Shown: positions 7,482-7,990 of the stretch, one piece after another | Position numbering within the stretch: position 1 is the first letter of the stretch | Layout of the letters: every line of letters starts with the position of its first letter | Source: an uncultured Bacillota bacterium | GTDB lineage: Bacteria; Bacillota; JAAYKD01 | Direction of reading: 5' to 3' | Assembly: GCA_937897315.1 (NCBI GenBank) | Contig: CALCNS010000015.1 | Span: forward strand, 1 to 7,990 | DNA length: 7,990 nucleotides | The notes under the pieces: model-generated | What the model saw: the letters and a program-made list of their open reading frames with translations, nothing else | Told to the model about the DNA's origin: nothing | The model's database searches: none | Made by a program: the position numbers and the translations under genes

Positions 7482-7990
7482 ATGAAACAATTGGATTTTC
7501 GCAGTGATACCTTAACCAAACCCACTTTACCGATGCGAGGAGTCATGGCAGCCGCCGAAGTTGGGGATGATGTGTATGGAGAAGACCCAACCATAAACCG
7601 ATTGGAAGAGAAAATTGCTGAGATGACCGGATTTGAAGCCGGCTTGTTTTTAAGTAGTGGTACGCAAGGAAACTTAGTTGCGTTACTGACTCATTGTCAC
7701 TCGGGGGACGAAGTGATTCTCGAAGAAGACAGTCACATTTTCGTGAATGAAGTGGGTGGTATGGCCGCCTTGGGGGGATTACAAGCGAGAACATTACGCG
7801 GACCTCGTCAAGCTCAAGGCGCGCTGGATCCTGCTTCCGTATTGGCTGCGATTCGAGCCGAAAATGTACATTACCCGAATTCAACGTTGGTTTGCTTAGA
7901 GAATACTCACAACAAAGGTGGAGGAGCCGCTTCCACACCGGCACAAATGCAAGCTGTGGTGGAGGTCGCTCACGCACATGGTATGAAAGT
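7482..7990 (+). CDS. ltaE: Low-specificity L-threonine aldolase, N-terminal part (3' end outside window)
   Basis: Threonine aldolase is a PLP enzyme that splits L-threonine or allo-threonine into glycine and acetaldehyde, supplying glycine. The 169 complete codons are about half of the usual ~340. Visible family segments are FRSDT (6-10), GDDVYGEDPT (28-37), SSGTQGN in the phosphate-binding part (58-64), SHIF with H85 expected to stack on the cofactor, EVGGMAAL (90-97), and ENTHNKGGG. The catalytic lysine lies beyond the window edge. The ATG at 7482 has purine-rich AGGAGAGGG (7465-7473) upstream, with GGAG also at 7476-7479. The 82 bases between the 6S terminator and this ATG hold no clear promoter by eye. 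A 144-residue opposite-strand frame (7543-7977) is a shadow. The family is clear; the exact aldolase specificity is inferred. Confidence 0.92.
   Translation, partial: MKQLDFRSDTLTKPTLPMRGVMAAAEVGDDVYGEDPTINRLEEKIAEMTGFEAGLFLSSGTQGNLVALLTHCHSGDEVILEEDSHIFVNEVGGMAALGGLQARTLRGPRQAQGALDPASVLAAIRAENVHYPNSTLVCLENTHNKGGGAASTPAQMQAVVEVAHAHGMK

Noticed and set aside
7211..7507. 98-residue open frame running through the 6S RNA region
   Set aside because: It crosses the RNA secondary structure and the terminator, has no ribosome site or recognisable protein features, and overlaps the true threonine aldolase start.
7543..7977. 144-residue open frame on the minus strand
   Set aside because: It lies fully opposite the well-supported threonine aldolase coding region and shows no domain features.

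Overview
This window holds ordinary chromosomal housekeeping genes from a Gram-positive-type bacterium, most likely a Bacillota lineage outside Bacilli (Clostridia- or Negativicutes-like). The signs are the gene order recJ - rel - dtd - metallo-beta-lactamase-fold hydrolase - hemZ - hisS, a RecJ with the extra C-terminal domain seen in Bacillota, a HemZ-type radical SAM protein, strong Shine-Dalgarno sites and very tight gene packing. A finer taxonomic call would be a guess. All genes are on the + strand. I saw no mobile element, CRISPR array, tRNA or rRNA.

Region 1 (1-7163) is one compact run of genes with gaps of 15 bp or less or overlaps: the 3' part of recJ (single-strand DNA exonuclease), rel (bifunctional (p)ppGpp synthetase/hydrolase), dtd (D-aminoacyl-tRNA deacylase), a glyoxalase II-like metal hydrolase, hemZ (radical SAM coproporphyrinogen oxidase-like) and hisS (histidyl-tRNA synthetase). 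I see no terminator inside it, so it probably forms one transcription unit. Two start sites had to be set by ribosome binding sites. hemZ must start inside the hydrolase gene (55-bp overlap), and it lacks the N-terminal region expected for the family. hisS most likely starts at 5883, overlapping the hemZ stop by 11 bp.

Region 2 (7164-7481) has no protein gene. It carries a well-supported 6S RNA: a near-consensus promoter starting 1 bp after the hisS stop, a long irregular rod with a 10-bp closing stem, a 9-bp stem flanking the central bubble, an apical hairpin, and a strong intrinsic terminator. The segment expected to template product RNAs (pRNA) resembles, from memory, that of Bacillus subtilis 6S-1 RNA.

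Region 3 (7482-7990) is the first half of a PLP-dependent low-specificity threonine aldolase, cut by the window edge.

The genes link translation quality and supply (Dtd, HisRS) with global growth control (Rel alarmone enzyme, 6S RNA acting on RNA polymerase). I found no convincing undescribed system. The points most worth checking are the short, overlapping hemZ, the 6S RNA with its promoter against the hisS stop, and the absence of apt and aspS from places where they often sit in related genomes.
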